Notes: generated from the letters alone by a model not told the origin. A DNA stretch of 64,000 nt from Acidovorax sp. 1608163 (GCF_003669015.1 NZ_CP033069.1:2428501-2492500); one strand, 5' to 3'; counted from the stretch's first letter, positions 1 through 9,737 are shown. Numbers and translations are program-made.

Positions 1-756
1 GCCCAGCACCGTGACCAGTGGAATCAGCGTGTTGCGTAGCACATGCATGAGCACCACGCGCAGGGGCGAGAGGCCCTTGGCGCGCGCAAACTTCACAAAG
101 TCTTGCGGCAGCACCTCACGCACCCCGGCGCGTGTGAGCCGCAGCACCAGCGAAATCTTGAACAGCGCCAGATTGAACGCGGGCAGCACCAGGTGCTGCA
201 GCCCGTCCCACGTCAGCCAGGACCATTGCACGCCCAGCAGAGAGCGTGTCTCGCCCCGGCCACTGGCGGGCAGCCAGCCCAGTTGCACGCTGAACACCAT
301 GATGAGCATCAGCGCCACCCAAAACGCAGGCAACGAGAACCCCACAATGCTGCCCGCCATAAGCCCTTTGGACAGCGGATGCTCGGGCCGCATACCCGCC
401 CACAGCCCCAGCGGCACACCCAGCACCACCGCCAGCAGCAAAGCGGCCACGGCCAGCTCTAGCGTGGCGGGCAAACGGTGCAGGATGAGACGCACAGCGT
501 CTTCTTGGTAGACGAAACTCTTGCCTAGCTCACCACGCACGGCACCCTCGACAAACGCAAGGTATTGCTGCCACGGGGGCTTGTCCAGCCCCAGGCGGGC
601 AATGGCCGCCAGGCGTTCGGCCTGGTTCATGTCGTCGCCCACCAGGATGTCCACCGGGTTGCCAATGGAGTGCAGGCCCACAAAGACGATCATCGTCATC
701 ACCCACACCACCAGCGCGGCCTGGGCCAAGCGGCGCAGCAGCCAGCCCAGCGTCAT
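1..756 (-). CDS. Peptide/nickel-type ABC transporter permease (DppB/OppB family), truncated by window edge
   Basis: Inner-membrane permease of a peptide- or nickel-type ABC importer. Translation from the ATG at 756 gives 252 residues, and the frame runs off the left end without a stop. It opens MTLGWLLRRLAQAALVVW, the usual N-terminal membrane segment of DppB-like permeases, and has further hydrophobic segments at about residues 95-120 and 130-155. Near residue 230 comes the cytoplasmic loop with FARAKGLSP, the EAA-type contact for the ATPase. About 60-80 residues should be missing. The start overlaps the TGA of the upstream oxidoreductase gene in an ATGA, so the two are probably translationally coupled. 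The partner permease, ATPases and binding protein would lie outside the window, and the substrate cannot be told. Confidence 0.85.
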   Translation of the reverse strand, partial: MTLGWLLRRLAQAALVVWVMTMIVFVGLHSIGNPVDILVGDDMNQAERLAAIARLGLDKPPWQQYLAFVEGAVRGELGKSFVYQEDAVRLILHRLPATLELAVAALLLAVVLGVPLGLWAGMRPEHPLSKGLMAGSIVGFSLPAFWVALMLIMVFSVQLGWLPASGRGETRSLLGVQWSWLTWDGLQHLVLPAFNLALFKISLVLRLTRAGVREVLPQDFVKFARAKGLSPLRVVLMHVLRNTLIPLVTVLG

Positions 757-2297
757 GCCTGTGCCACCGGTTCAGCCGCACCGGCTGGCACGGCTTCGTC
801 GTAGGGCGGAAACTCAGCGGGTGTCCATTCCGTGCCGTCCAGCTCGGGCTCGGCATAGGCCTGCATGGCGCTGTAATGGGTTTGCACGTCCTGCGCCAGC
901 AGGCCTGCCGCCAGCCCACGGGCCAGGCGCTGCGCACCATCGCTGATTTGCGGAATGTCGCCAGCGCCCGCGCCTTGCGACAACGCTGCGGCGTAGTTGA
1001 AGCAATGCACGCGCTCCAGCCCCGGCAAGGCCCCCGGCGTGCGCGGCTGGAACTCAAACACCGGCCCCAGGTCGGGCGAGCCCGCCAGCTCAGCATCGGG
1101 CACACCATCGGCTGGCGCGAACCGATCACCCCAGGTGCGCACATGGGGAGCCAGCCGCGCAAACTCAGGCCGCTGGCCCCAGTCGGTGCGAAAGCCGGTG
1201 CAGAAAATCACAAAGTCGGCGGCCAGTGGGCCTTTGCCGGTGTCGATGCGCAGCACGCCATCGCTGCGCTGCTGCACGCCGGTCACGGGGGTGTTCAGGT
1301 GGAAATGCGCGTTGGTATGGCGCGATACCCGCAGTGTGCTGCCATGGGGTGGCGGCACTTGCGAGATGTTGATGTACCGCCGAAAGCGCCACTTCCACTC
1401 GTCAGGCAGGGCCCAGAAGCCCTGGGACATGCCGGGGTTGCCTGCCCCCTTGCCTTTGTTGACGCGCGGCAGCTCGGCGCGGCGGATCAGCAAATCCACG
1501 CGTGCAGCGCCATGCTCCAGCGCCGTTGCGGCGGCGTCCATGGCCGACGAGCCACCGCCAATCACGGCCACACGCAGGCCGCGCAGTGCTTCCCCATCCC
1601 ACTCGTGTGAGGAATGCACCCAGCGCTCACGCGGCACCTGGGTGGCCCAGTCGGGCAGCCAAGGGCCACCCAGGCCGTCGCGCCCGGTGGCCAGCACGGC
1701 ATGGCGGGCCAGCACGGTGTAGGGCCGGGGCGCTGCGCCCGGGGTTTCGTCCCGCAGGCTCAGTTGCACCACGCCGTCGCCACGCGGTTGCACATCTTGC
1801 AAATGCTGGTGGTTGCGCACATCCAGGCCCAGCACCTGGCGGTACCAGCGAAGGTAGTCGGCCCATTGCAGGCGCGGAATTTTGTCGAGTGCTTGCCACT
1901 GCTCCAGGCCAAACTGGGCCTCGAACCAGGCGCGGAAGGTCAGCGCGGGCAGGCCCAGCGCGGGGCCCGTGAGCTCTTTGGGGCTGCGCAGGGTTTCCAT
2001 GCGCGCCGTGGTGGCCCAAGGGCCCTCAAAGCCAACGGGTGCCTTGTCAAAAATGCGGGCTTGTACCCCCAGGTTGCGCAGCGACGCAGCCAGCGCCAGC
2101 CCGCCCATACCACCGCCAACGATGGCCACGTCCAACACCTCTTGCCCATCGACCGTGCGCGCAGGCACCCAGGGCTTGGCGGGCAGGCACAGCCACTGCA
2201 GGTCTTGGCGCAGGCGCGCCTCCAGGGCAGGCAAACCAAGGGCGTCGCCAGACACTGCGGTCGTGGCGGAGGGTTCAGCGGGGGACGGTAATGTCAT
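753..2297 (-). CDS. FAD/NAD(P)-binding flavin monooxygenase-like oxidoreductase
   Basis: Flavin-dependent oxidoreductase of the FMO/Baeyer-Villiger superfamily. An FAD-binding Rossmann motif (VAIVGGGMGGLALA) lies near residue 60. A second, NAD(P)H-binding motif (VAVIGGGSSAMDAA) lies near residue 240, and an FCTGFRTDW stretch near residue 375 resembles the conserved C-terminal FMO motif. I chose the ATG at 2297, 13 bp after the LysR stop. A GTG at 2324 would add nine residues and overlap LysR by 14 bp; neither has a strong ribosome site. The 3' end overlaps the ABC permease start, so oxidoreductase and importer are probably one unit, perhaps for taking up and oxidising a small organic compound. 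The substrate is unknown. Confidence 0.8.
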   Translation of the reverse strand: MTLPSPAEPSATTAVSGDALGLPALEARLRQDLQWLCLPAKPWVPARTVDGQEVLDVAIVGGGMGGLALAASLRNLGVQARIFDKAPVGFEGPWATTARMETLRSPKELTGPALGLPALTFRAWFEAQFGLEQWQALDKIPRLQWADYLRWYRQVLGLDVRNHQHLQDVQPRGDGVVQLSLRDETPGAAPRPYTVLARHAVLATGRDGLGGPWLPDWATQVPRERWVHSSHEWDGEALRGLRVAVIGGGSSAMDAAATALEHGAARVDLLIRRAELPRVNKGKGAGNPGMSQGFWALPDEWKWRFRRYINISQVPPPHGSTLRVSRHTNAHFHLNTPVTGVQQRSDGVLRIDTGKGPLAADFVIFCTGFRTDWGQRPEFARLAPHVRTWGDRFAPADGVPDAELAGSPDLGPVFEFQPRTPGALPGLERVHCFNYAAALSQGAGAGDIPQISDGAQRLARGLAAGLLAQDVQTHYSAMQAYAEPELDGTEWTPAEFPPYDEAVPAGAAEPVAQA

Positions 2298-2310
2298 AGG
2301 GTCGTCACAG

Positions 2311-3297
2311 TCAAAAGTTGTCACTCAATTCAGGCGCCGCTGCCTTGCCTTGCAACAGCCGCACCTGCTCAGCAGCGCTGTGCTGCACGAAACCCGGCAC
2401 GGCCTGGGCGGCCAGCAGCAGCGCGTTGGCCAGCGCCTGCACGGGCTCGCTGATGGGGCGGCCCGCAGGCACCACCACGCCAAAGTCAAACGGTATGGAC
2501 AAATCCAGCGGCCGCACCACCACCCCTTCGGCGGGCGCGCCCAGCGCGGTCAGCGGCTCCAGCACCGCCACGCCCAGCCCGGCGCGCACCAAGGCCTGGG
2601 CGTTGATGGAGGAGTTGGTTTCGATGAAGGGCTGCTGCAGCGCGGCATCTGCTGCGCCCGCAGCCTGGGGCCACACCGCGTTGAGCCGGTGGCGCAATCG
2701 GTAGGGGTTGCTCATGGTCACGATGCGGCGCTGCGCCAGGGCCGCGAGTGGCACCACGGGCAACGCGGCCAACGGGTCATTGGCCGCAAGCACTGCCACG
2801 CAAGGCGCCTGGCCCAGCCACAGCACCTGCAGGCCCTTGTGTTCCAAAGGCAGGCTGCTGGCGCCCAGCTGCACCACGCCGTTGAGCACGTCTTGCACCA
2901 CCTGTTCGGGCGCCGCCGAACGCAGGCGCACCGGCGTCACTCCGTTGCGGGCCTCCAGCGCCCGCAAGGCCTGCGGCATCAAGCCCACGGCCAGTGCAGA
3001 GGTGGCCGCCAGCACCAGGGGTTGCGCGGCACTGCCCCGCGCGATGTCTGCAGCGCGGGCACGGATGTGCCGCAAGCCCCCCAAGGCGCGCTCCACATCG
3101 CCATACAGCAGGTAGGCCTGCTCGGTGGGTGTGACACGGGGGCCACTGCGCACAAACAGGGCGTAGCCAATCTCCGCCTCCAGCTCTTGCACCAAACGCG
3201 TGATGGCGGGCTGAGAGCGGTCGAGCAAGCGGGCGGCGCCTGTCACGCTCCCGGAGGTCATCACAGCTGCGAAGGCTTCAAGTTGGCGAATTTCCAT
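2311..3297 (-). CDS. LysR-family transcriptional regulator
   Basis: DNA-binding regulator with the typical N-terminal winged helix-turn-helix (MEIRQLEAFAAVMTSGSVTG... SQPAITRLVQELE, residues 1-60), followed by a LysR substrate-binding domain. The ATG at 3297 is chosen because LysR proteins usually begin exactly at MEIRQLEAF; an upstream ATG at 3324 would add nine atypical residues. Length (about 328 residues) is normal for the family. It is the first gene of a minus-strand run with the flavin oxidoreductase and ABC permease, so it probably controls that unit. LysR genes are more often divergent from their targets, so this tandem order is slightly unusual. The effector cannot be predicted. Confidence 0.85.
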   Translation of the reverse strand: MEIRQLEAFAAVMTSGSVTGAARLLDRSQPAITRLVQELEAEIGYALFVRSGPRVTPTEQAYLLYGDVERALGGLRHIRARAADIARGSAAQPLVLAATSALAVGLMPQALRALEARNGVTPVRLRSAAPEQVVQDVLNGVVQLGASSLPLEHKGLQVLWLGQAPCVAVLAANDPLAALPVVPLAALAQRRIVTMSNPYRLRHRLNAVWPQAAGAADAALQQPFIETNSSINAQALVRAGLGVAVLEPLTALGAPAEGVVVRPLDLSIPFDFGVVVPAGRPISEPVQALANALLLAAQAVPGFVQHSAAEQVRLLQGKAAAPELSDNF

Positions 3298-3455
3298 AGC
3301 ACATGAATAAGATTTACGCATCATGATGCATCAAGCATGCCAAATACAAATACTAAAACCGCATGTGCATATGCAAAGAAATGCGCTGTGGTGTTCTGCC
3401 CGCCCGCAGCGGCACCAGCGGGGCAGGCGTGGTGGCGCTTTACACTCAGGCCCCC

Positions 3456-4052
3456 ATGCCCCAGACCCTGGCCGCCCCGGCCCACAGCGAACTCATCATC
3501 AAGAAAAGCCGCTTCATCGGCTGCGTGCAGCCCATGCCTGACCGGGCCAGTGCGCAAGCCGTGGTGGATGCGCTATGGAAGCAACACCCCGGCGCGGCCC
3601 ATGTGTGCTGGGCATTGTTGGCCGGCGGGCAGTCGGCTGCGGTCGACGATGGCGAGCCCAGCGGCACGGCCGGCCGCCCCATGCTGGACGTGATGCGCCA
3701 CCAGGACCTGGAAGGCGTTCTGGCCACCGTGGTGCGCTACTTTGGCGGCGTGAAACTGGGCGCTGGAGGCCTGGTGCGGGCCTATACCGACTGCGTGGCC
3801 CAGGCGCTGCTGACCGCCCCCAAGGTGGTGCTACAGGCCATGGCCACACTCGAATGCAGCGTGCCCTATTCGCTAGAGGGGCTGCTGCGCCGCGAAATTG
3901 ACGCGGTTGGGGCGGAGCTGCTGCGGGTGGACCATGGTTCACTGGTCACACTGCAGTGGCGGCTACCGAAAAGCCAGGCCGCTGCTTGCCAACAGCGCAT
4001 CAATGACAGTGGCCAAGGCCGGGTGGGATGGATTGAAGCCCGCGAGATGTAA
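3456..4052 (+). CDS. YigZ/IMPACT family protein
   Basis: Cytoplasmic protein of the IMPACT/YigZ family (UPF0029 fold), whose bacterial members have no firmly settled role but are linked to translation or nucleic-acid binding. The signature DDGEPSGTAGRPML lies near residue 68, followed by YFGGVKLGAGGLVRAY, both very conserved. A C-terminal DUF1949-like region ends the 198-residue protein, as in E. coli YigZ. The ATG at 3456 (MPQTLAAP) is chosen because the 31 residues before it from 3363 are not family-like. It is divergent from the LysR gene, and the 4133-4348 gene follows on the same strand. Confidence 0.85.
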   Translation: MPQTLAAPAHSELIIKKSRFIGCVQPMPDRASAQAVVDALWKQHPGAAHVCWALLAGGQSAAVDDGEPSGTAGRPMLDVMRHQDLEGVLATVVRYFGGVKLGAGGLVRAYTDCVAQALLTAPKVVLQAMATLECSVPYSLEGLLRREIDAVGAELLRVDHGSLVTLQWRLPKSQAAACQQRINDSGQGRVGWIEAREM

Positions 4053-4132
4053 CAACGCGCCAGCCCCCTCAAAAAGAGCTCAATACCGAGTACCTACCTG
4101 CCGATAACTAACCACTAACCCAAGGAATCACC

Positions 4133-4348
4133 ATGGACGTGGCACTTACCAACAGCATTGTCAGCACCGCCACTTCGCTGGCCAGTGCCAAAACATCGGA
4201 TGCATTGAACATGGTGGTGCTCAAGAAAGCACTGGACATTCAGGCGACATCGGCCAGCACCATGCTCAATGCCATGCAGCAATCGATGCCGCAGCCCGCC
4301 CTGGCCACCAGCGGCACACTGGGCACCCAGGTCAACACTTTTGCCTGA
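4133..4348 (+). CDS. Small YjfB-type putative motility protein
   Basis: A 71-residue protein rich in Ser, Thr, Ala and Met, with no membrane segment or signal. The pattern (MDVALTNSIVSTATSL ... VLKKALDIQATSASTMLNAM ... LGTQVNTFA) matches the small YjfB family, called a putative motility protein on the basis of sigma-D control in Bacillus. A good ribosome site (AAGGAA) lies eight bases before the ATG. No flagellar gene is nearby, although a chemoreceptor sits at 54900-56699. The family match is good; the role in this organism is unknown. Confidence 0.8.
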   Translation: MDVALTNSIVSTATSLASAKTSDALNMVVLKKALDIQATSASTMLNAMQQSMPQPALATSGTLGTQVNTFA

Positions 4349-4379
4349 GCGCGCTGCGCCAAGCAAGGCGTAACGCAAA

Positions 4380-4398
4380 AAGGGGCTACAGGCCCCTT
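4380..4398. terminator. Bidirectional intrinsic terminator
   Basis: AAGGGGC, five-base loop, GCCCCTT. Read on the minus strand the stem is followed by TTTTTGCG, a good U-tract, so it most likely ends transcription of the oxidase gene at 4425-5573. It also lies just past the 4133-4348 gene. Confidence 0.7.
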
Positions 4399-4424
4399 CC
4401 CCCATTCTTGGCACAGTGTCAAGG

Positions 4425-5573
4425 CTAGCGCAGGCGCGCGGGTGACAGGCCTTCGACGGAGACACCCTCGCGGACCAGGCTGTCGGCCAGTGGCTCAGCG
4501 CGCAACAGCTGCCGCGCCAGCAGCGATGCACCTGCTGCGCTTTGAATGCCGTAGCCGCCCTGCCCGGCCAGCCAGAAAAATCCCGGGACATGGTTGTCCC
4601 AGCCAATCACCATGTCCCCATCAGGCACGAAAGAGCGCAACCCAGCCCAGGTGTGGGATGGGCGGCGGATCTGAAAGGTGGTTTTCTCTTCAATGTGGTA
4701 GATGCCTGTGGCCACATCCAATTCTTCGGGCACCACATCGTGCGGATGGGTCGGGTCGGCGTTGGCGGGGGAGCCCAGCAGCTGGCCCGCATCGGGTTTG
4801 AAGTAGAAGCTCTCGTCCACGCTCACCACGGCGGGCCATTGGTGCGCATCCATGCCCTCGGGCACCGCAAAGGTGAAAGCGGTGCGCCTGCGCGGCTCCA
4901 GCCCGATGGGGGGCACGCCCGCAAGACCGGCCACCACATCGGCCCAAGCGCCCGCAGCATTGACGATGGTTTTGGCCTCCAAGACTCTGCCATCGGCCAG
5001 CGTGACTTGCCAAACATCGCCCTGGCGTTGCAAAGCTGTGACCTCTGCGTGGGTCAGCACCTGCCCGCCCCGCTGGCGCAGCCCCCGCAAGTAGCCCTGG
5101 TGCAGGGCGTGCACGTCAATGTCGGCGGCTTCGGGCTCGCTCATGCCTGCAGCCACGGCTTCGGGCTTGAGGCAGGGCAGCTGGGCCAGCAAGGCCGCCT
5201 GCTCTACCCACTCGACATTGGGCGAGGCAGCCCGGGCCTCGTCATAGGTCTGGCGCAGCAAGTCCAGCTGGTCTGGCCCTGCCACGTACACCACCCCACG
5301 CGGCGAAAGGATGGGGTCGTCACCAAATTCCGGCGGCGGCGCGTCGTAGAACGCGCGGCTGGCCCGGGTCAGCGCCTGGATGTTGGGCGTGCCGTAGGTG
5401 GCCATGTACAGGGCCGCTGAGCGCCCCGTCGTGTGGTAGCCGGGCTGAGATTCGCGCTCGAGCAGCAGCACGCTCGCGCCCTGTCCCTCTTCTTGCGCCA
5501 ACTGCCAAGCCACCGACGCACCCGCAATGCCTGCACCGATGACGATGTAATCTGCCTTTTGTAGGGTTTGCAT
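4425..5573 (-). CDS. FAD-dependent oxidoreductase of the D-amino-acid oxidase (DAO) family
   Basis: Soluble flavoprotein of the DAO/glycine oxidase superfamily, which oxidises amines or amino acids to imines. The FAD-binding motif IVIGAGIAGASVAWQLA is at residues 10-26 and the conserved glutamate (LLLERE) follows. Near the C terminus WLAGQGGYGIQSAAGAS is the second flavin-contact region. Length (382 residues) is usual. The ATG at 5573 (MQTLQKADY) is chosen: a G-rich ribosome site precedes it and the upstream extension is not family-like. It is the last gene of a minus-strand run after dsdA, a Bug binding protein and an amidase, and 16 bp follow the amidase stop. Context suggests D-amino acids or a related amine as substrate; this is inference. 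Confidence 0.85.
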   Translation of the reverse strand: MQTLQKADYIVIGAGIAGASVAWQLAQEEGQGASVLLLERESQPGYHTTGRSAALYMATYGTPNIQALTRASRAFYDAPPPEFGDDPILSPRGVVYVAGPDQLDLLRQTYDEARAASPNVEWVEQAALLAQLPCLKPEAVAAGMSEPEAADIDVHALHQGYLRGLRQRGGQVLTHAEVTALQRQGDVWQVTLADGRVLEAKTIVNAAGAWADVVAGLAGVPPIGLEPRRRTAFTFAVPEGMDAHQWPAVVSVDESFYFKPDAGQLLGSPANADPTHPHDVVPEELDVATGIYHIEEKTTFQIRRPSHTWAGLRSFVPDGDMVIGWDNHVPGFFWLAGQGGYGIQSAAGASLLARQLLRAEPLADSLVREGVSVEGLSPARLR

Positions 5574-5589
5574 GGTCTGTACCCCCCAT

Positions 5590-7146
5590 TCAAACCGCAG
5601 ACACCAGCGCAGCCGAGGCCGCACGGTCGTCGCGGGGCAAGCTGCGCGCATCACGCGGGTCGGGCGCCCCCGTGGCGATAGAGGTCAATGCGGGCTCGGC
5701 ACGGGTGGCCCGCAGTTTGGCCAAATCGGGCCTGGGGCGCGCCAGCCCGGCAATGCCCTTGAAGGCTTTTTCTAGCGCATGCCCCACGCCCAGCGTGTGC
5801 CGGTCGGCACGGAAGCGGCCCACGATCTGCAAGCCAAACGGCATGCCCTGCGCATCCAGCCCGCAGGGCAGGCTCAGCGCGGGGTGCGTGGTCAGCGTGG
5901 TGACATAGGTCAGCGCCAGCCAGCGGTAGTAGTTAGCCTGCGGCTCGCCGTTGATGTGGCTGGCAAACAGTTGCGTCCAGGCAAATGGCGAAACCGGCGT
6001 GGTGGGCGCCAGGATCACGTCGTAGTGCTCATACAGTTTCTGGAACCGGGCCAGGATGCGCGTTTGCTCCGCCTGCGCCCAGGCGCTGTCCAACAGCGTC
6101 ATGGCGGCACCCATTTCGTAATTGGCGCGGGTGTTGGGGCCCAGGCTGGCAGGGTCGCGTTCGTAAGCATCCCGCGTGCTGGCCACAAAGGCTTCAGCGC
6201 GCAGCACATCAAAGCAGCGGTGCACGTCGCCCAGGTCCACGTCGATGGCATCGCAGCTGGCAAAAAGGTGCTTCATGGCCTGCACTTTGCTGCGAAAGAC
6301 GCTGCGGATGCCGTCGTCCACCGAACAGGCACCAAAGTCCTCGGTGTAGGCCACGCGCAAGCGGCTCAAATCCACGGTTTCGGGCAGCAGGAAGCTGCTC
6401 GGGTCCAGCGGGTAGCTCAGCGGGTCGCCCGCCGACATGCCTGCTGTGGCGGCCAGTTGCAGGCAGGCTTCTTCCACCGTGCGGCCCATGGGGCCGACGA
6501 CCGAGATGGGCGTCCAGCCCAGCAGCTTGCGCGAGCTGGGCACCACACCCGGCGAGGGTCTGAACCCCACCACGCCGCAGATGGATGCGGGAATGCGCAG
6601 CGAGCCGCCCGTGTCGGACCCTGTGCACACGGGCAACAGGTCGCAGGCCAGCGCAGCCGCAGAGCCGCCCGACGAGCCGCCTGCGTTCAAATTGGGGTTG
6701 AAAGGGTTGCCCGTGGCCCCCCACACCGTGTTGCGCGAATTGGCACCCGCTCCCATTTCAGGAATGTTGGTCTTGCCTGCCACGATGGCGCCCGCCGCAC
6801 GCAGGCGGGCCACCAGCACGTTGTCCTGCGCGGGGATATGGTCGCGGTAAATCTCCGAGCCGTAGGTGGTCAGCAGGCCAGCCGTGGCTTCAAGGTCCTT
6901 CACGCCCAACGGCAAGCCGTGCAACAAGCCCAGTGGTTCGCCGCGCAGCACCGCTTGCTCAGCCGCCTTGGCTTCGGTGCGGGCACGGTCGTAGCAAGTG
7001 GCCGTGATCGCGTTGATGTGGGGGTTGATCGCCTCGATGCGCTCGATGCAGGCCTCCAGCAATTCAACGGGCGACACCTCGCGGGTGCCGATGCGCTCGC
7101 GCAATTCGTTCGCGGTCAGCTCAACCAAAGGGCTGTGTGTGGTCAT
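5590..7146 (-). CDS. Amidase (amidase-signature family)
   Basis: Hydrolase of carbon-nitrogen bonds in amides. The amidase-signature catalytic triad is visible: Lys83 in LPLGVKDLE, cis-Ser158 in NAGGSSGGSAAA and nucleophile Ser182 in GSDTGGSLRIPAS. About 518 residues from the ATG at 7146 (MTTHSPLVEL), longer than the core domain by a usual C-terminal extension. That ATG is 19 bp after the stop of the binding-protein gene; an ATG at 7197 would overlap it. The neighbours suggest it frees an amino acid or amine from an imported amide for the oxidase at 4425-5573, which is inference from order only. Confidence 0.88.
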   Translation of the reverse strand: MTTHSPLVELTANELRERIGTREVSPVELLEACIERIEAINPHINAITATCYDRARTEAKAAEQAVLRGEPLGLLHGLPLGVKDLEATAGLLTTYGSEIYRDHIPAQDNVLVARLRAAGAIVAGKTNIPEMGAGANSRNTVWGATGNPFNPNLNAGGSSGGSAAALACDLLPVCTGSDTGGSLRIPASICGVVGFRPSPGVVPSSRKLLGWTPISVVGPMGRTVEEACLQLAATAGMSAGDPLSYPLDPSSFLLPETVDLSRLRVAYTEDFGACSVDDGIRSVFRSKVQAMKHLFASCDAIDVDLGDVHRCFDVLRAEAFVASTRDAYERDPASLGPNTRANYEMGAAMTLLDSAWAQAEQTRILARFQKLYEHYDVILAPTTPVSPFAWTQLFASHINGEPQANYYRWLALTYVTTLTTHPALSLPCGLDAQGMPFGLQIVGRFRADRHTLGVGHALEKAFKGIAGLARPRPDLAKLRATRAEPALTSIATGAPDPRDARSLPRDDRAASAALVSAV

Positions 7147-7165
7147 GTCAGGCGTGTCGCTTTCT

Positions 7166-8149
7166 TCAGTCTGCTGTGATGCTGGCACGCTGGGCAATGG
7201 CGCGCATCAAGGGCAGCTCTTTGTCAATCAATTCGCCGAGGGCTCTGGACGAGCCATAGGCGGGCTCAAAGCCCATGCTCAGGAGCTTATCGCGGGTTTC
7301 CGGGTCAGACACCACCTGTGCCAGCGTCAGCTCCAGGCGCGACTTGACAGCTGGTGGCAGGCCACGCGGCGCCACCACGGCCAGCCACGTGTCCATGTCC
7401 AGGCCGGGATAGCCGCTCTCCGCCAGCGTAGGTACCTTAGGCAGCAAGGAAGTGCGCTTGGCGGTGGTGACGGCAATAGCTTTGACCTTGCCGTCCTTGA
7501 GGTGCGGCAAGGCGGCTGAGACCGTGTCCACGGTGAAGGGAATTTGCCCGCCAATCAAATCCGTCATGGCTGGGGCGCTGCCCTTGTAGGGCACGTGCTG
7601 GATCTTCACGCCCGCAGCGTGGAAGAACATTTCACCCGCGAACTGCGAGGTGGTGCCCGCGCCAAACGAACCATAGGAGTACTTTTCAGGCGCGGCCTTG
7701 AGCGCTGCCACAAACTGCTTCACGTCGGCCACCGGCACATCTTTGTTGGCCAGCAGGATCAGGCCTGTGCGGCCGGTGATGCCGATGGGCTCAAAGCTCT
7801 TGACAGGGTCGTAAGGCAGCTTGGGGCGCACCGCAGGGTTCACCGTGAAGGTGGTGCCCGAGCTGATCAGCAGCGTGTAGCCGTCCGGGGCCGCCTTGGC
7901 CACATAGGCGGCGCCAATGGTGGTGCCACCGCCGCCTTTGTTGTCTACCACCACGTTCTGGCCCAGCTTGTCGCCCAGCTTCTTGGCAATCACACGGCCC
8001 AGCACATCGGTGGCACCGCCTGCAGGAAAGGGCACCACCAGCGTGATGGGTTTGGTGGGGTAGTTGCCCTCTTGCGCCATGGCGGGGGCCCATGCTGCAG
8101 CCCCCATGGCACACATCATGGCGGACAAAAGCAGCTTCTTGCGGTTCAT
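7166..8149 (-). CDS. Tripartite tricarboxylate transporter (Bug/TctC) substrate-binding protein
   Basis: Periplasmic binding protein of the Bug family, greatly expanded in Burkholderiales. A Sec signal peptide is seen (MNRKKLLLSAMMCAMGAAAW... AMAQ, cleavage near residue 26), followed by the family's YPTKPITLVVPFPAGG and GGGTTIGAAYVAKAAPDGYT. The 327-residue length is normal. A strong GGAGAG ribosome site lies nine bases before the ATG at 8149. There is no TctA/TctB membrane gene here, as is common for orphan Bug proteins, so it may sense a ligand or borrow a distant transporter. It lies between dsdA and the amidase; the ligand is unknown. Confidence 0.9.
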   Translation of the reverse strand: MNRKKLLLSAMMCAMGAAAWAPAMAQEGNYPTKPITLVVPFPAGGATDVLGRVIAKKLGDKLGQNVVVDNKGGGGTTIGAAYVAKAAPDGYTLLISSGTTFTVNPAVRPKLPYDPVKSFEPIGITGRTGLILLANKDVPVADVKQFVAALKAAPEKYSYGSFGAGTTSQFAGEMFFHAAGVKIQHVPYKGSAPAMTDLIGGQIPFTVDTVSAALPHLKDGKVKAIAVTTAKRTSLLPKVPTLAESGYPGLDMDTWLAVVAPRGLPPAVKSRLELTLAQVVSDPETRDKLLSMGFEPAYGSSRALGELIDKELPLMRAIAQRASITAD

Positions 8150-8223
8150 GGCGTTCTCTCCAAAGGTCACAAAAGTAAAGGAAAAAGTAAAAATCAAGTG
8201 ATCGAAACAGGGGGCGCACCCCG

Positions 8224-9660
8224 TCAAAACGGCAGCGATCCGCGCCCTGCCAGCACAGCGCGCCCGCGCTGCACAAAGCCCTGGTACTGCGCATCGGGCA
8301 CCAGCAGCCCACCGGTGGTCCACACCAGCTGCGTGGCTTGGCGCAGCACGGCATCCACGCCCGTGCTGCGCAACCAGGCCTGCCCGGCCGTGGTTCCCAC
8401 CAGCATGCCGGGGCCGCTGAAGCCCGCAGCAGCAGACGGCTCGATGCGTTCCTTCAAGGCATCCAGCACCTGCACCAGGTGCGCAAACAAAGTGTCGTCG
8501 GCCACGGTGAACACACCCGACAGCAAGGGCTGCATCAGCGCTGCGGCCAGCAACGAGGCGCGCGGCACGGCCAAGCCGTCGGCTTCTGTGCGGTTGGTCA
8601 GGCCCCAGTCATACACCGACGGGTGCTGCCCTGGGCCCTGCGTGGCATCTGCCAGCATCTGCACCATGAAGCATGGCGACTGCACGGGCTCGGCAAAAAA
8701 GCAGTGCACATGTGGCCCCAGCAGTTGGCGCAAGCCAAACGCAATGCCCGCAGGCGCACCGCCCACACCGCAAGGCAGGTACACGATGAGCGGGTGCTCG
8801 GCATCCACCGCCACCCCTTGCTCTGCCAATTGGGTCTGCAAATGCAAGGCTGCAGCGCTGTAGCCCAGCAACAGCGAGAAAGACTGTTCATCGTCCACAA
8901 AATGGCACGTCGGGTCGGCGCTGGCCTGGGCGCGACCTGCCGCCACGGCACGCTCGTAGTCGCCCTGGTGCTCCACCACCTGCACACCCCGCTGGCGCAA
9001 GCGGTCTTTTTTCCACTCTTTGGCGTCGGCCGACATGTGCACGGCCGCCTTGAACCCCAGGGCCGATGCCACCACGCCAATGCTCAACCCCAGGTTGCCC
9101 GTAGAGCCCACCGCCACCTGGTAGCGCCCCAGTACCTCGCGCGCGGCCGGGGTCGCCAGGGTGCGGTAATCACCGCCTTCCTCAACCAACCCGTGCTGCA
9201 GCGCCAGTTGCTCGGCAAACTCCAGCACCTCGTGCATGCCGCCCCTGGCTTTGATGGAGCCCGCCACAGGCAAACTGTGGTCAGCCTTGATAAACAAGCG
9301 CCCTTGTCCCTCGGCCATTCCGATGGCGGCCTGCAGAGCATCGGCGGGCAGCAAGGGCGACTCCACCTGGCCCGCCGTCTCAGCCAACTCGGGAAACACC
9401 TGCGCCAGCAACCCGGCAAAGCGGGCCAACCGGGCGGCGGCTGCTTTCGTATCATCCAGACTAATGGTTCTCCCTAGTGCCGAAAGCACGGGCGCAGGGT
9501 GGGCCTGCACAGCGGCATTGGTCCAAAGCGCAGGCTGGGCGTTGCGCAGGCGTGCTGACAGCAAGGCATCTACCGCAAGGATCGGGTTCTGGCGAAGGTC
9601 TGGGGGCAAGGAAGGCACTGCAGGCTGGCACTCAAGGGATGTCATGCGCACTTGTGTCAT
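8224..9660 (-). CDS. dsdA: D-serine ammonia-lyase (D-serine dehydratase)
   Basis: PLP enzyme converting D-serine to pyruvate and ammonia in the cytoplasm. The PLP-lysine motif SIKARGG is near residue 137, [11 protein letters not shown] near 187 is the phosphate-binding loop, and the C-terminal [15 protein letters not shown] resembles DsdA. Length is 478 residues, somewhat longer than the roughly 440 of E. coli. Two in-frame ATGs exist (9660 and 9645) and neither has a clear ribosome site. It is divergent from the LysR gene at 9738, as dsdA is from dsdC in enterobacteria, and it is followed by the Bug protein, amidase and DAO-type oxidase genes. Confidence 0.92.
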   Translation of the reverse strand: MTQVRMTSLECQPAVPSLPPDLRQNPILAVDALLSARLRNAQPALWTNAAVQAHPAPVLSALGRTISLDDTKAAAARLARFAGLLAQVFPELAETAGQVESPLLPADALQAAIGMAEGQGRLFIKADHSLPVAGSIKARGGMHEVLEFAEQLALQHGLVEEGGDYRTLATPAAREVLGRYQVAVGSTGNLGLSIGVVASALGFKAAVHMSADAKEWKKDRLRQRGVQVVEHQGDYERAVAAGRAQASADPTCHFVDDEQSFSLLLGYSAAALHLQTQLAEQGVAVDAEHPLIVYLPCGVGGAPAGIAFGLRQLLGPHVHCFFAEPVQSPCFMVQMLADATQGPGQHPSVYDWGLTNRTEADGLAVPRASLLAAALMQPLLSGVFTVADDTLFAHLVQVLDALKERIEPSAAAGFSGPGMLVGTTAGQAWLRSTGVDAVLRQATQLVWTTGGLLVPDAQYQGFVQRGRAVLAGRGSLPF

Positions 9661-9737
9661 TGTTAACTGACTGCATTTTTAGTGGGTCACGCCGCTGTCA
9701 CAACGCATTTATATTGAGAAAGACATTAGTATTAATA

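Noticed and set aside
1882-3306. Open frame of 474 codons on the plus strand
   Set aside because: Antisense to the LysR and oxidoreductase genes; composition of a shadow frame.
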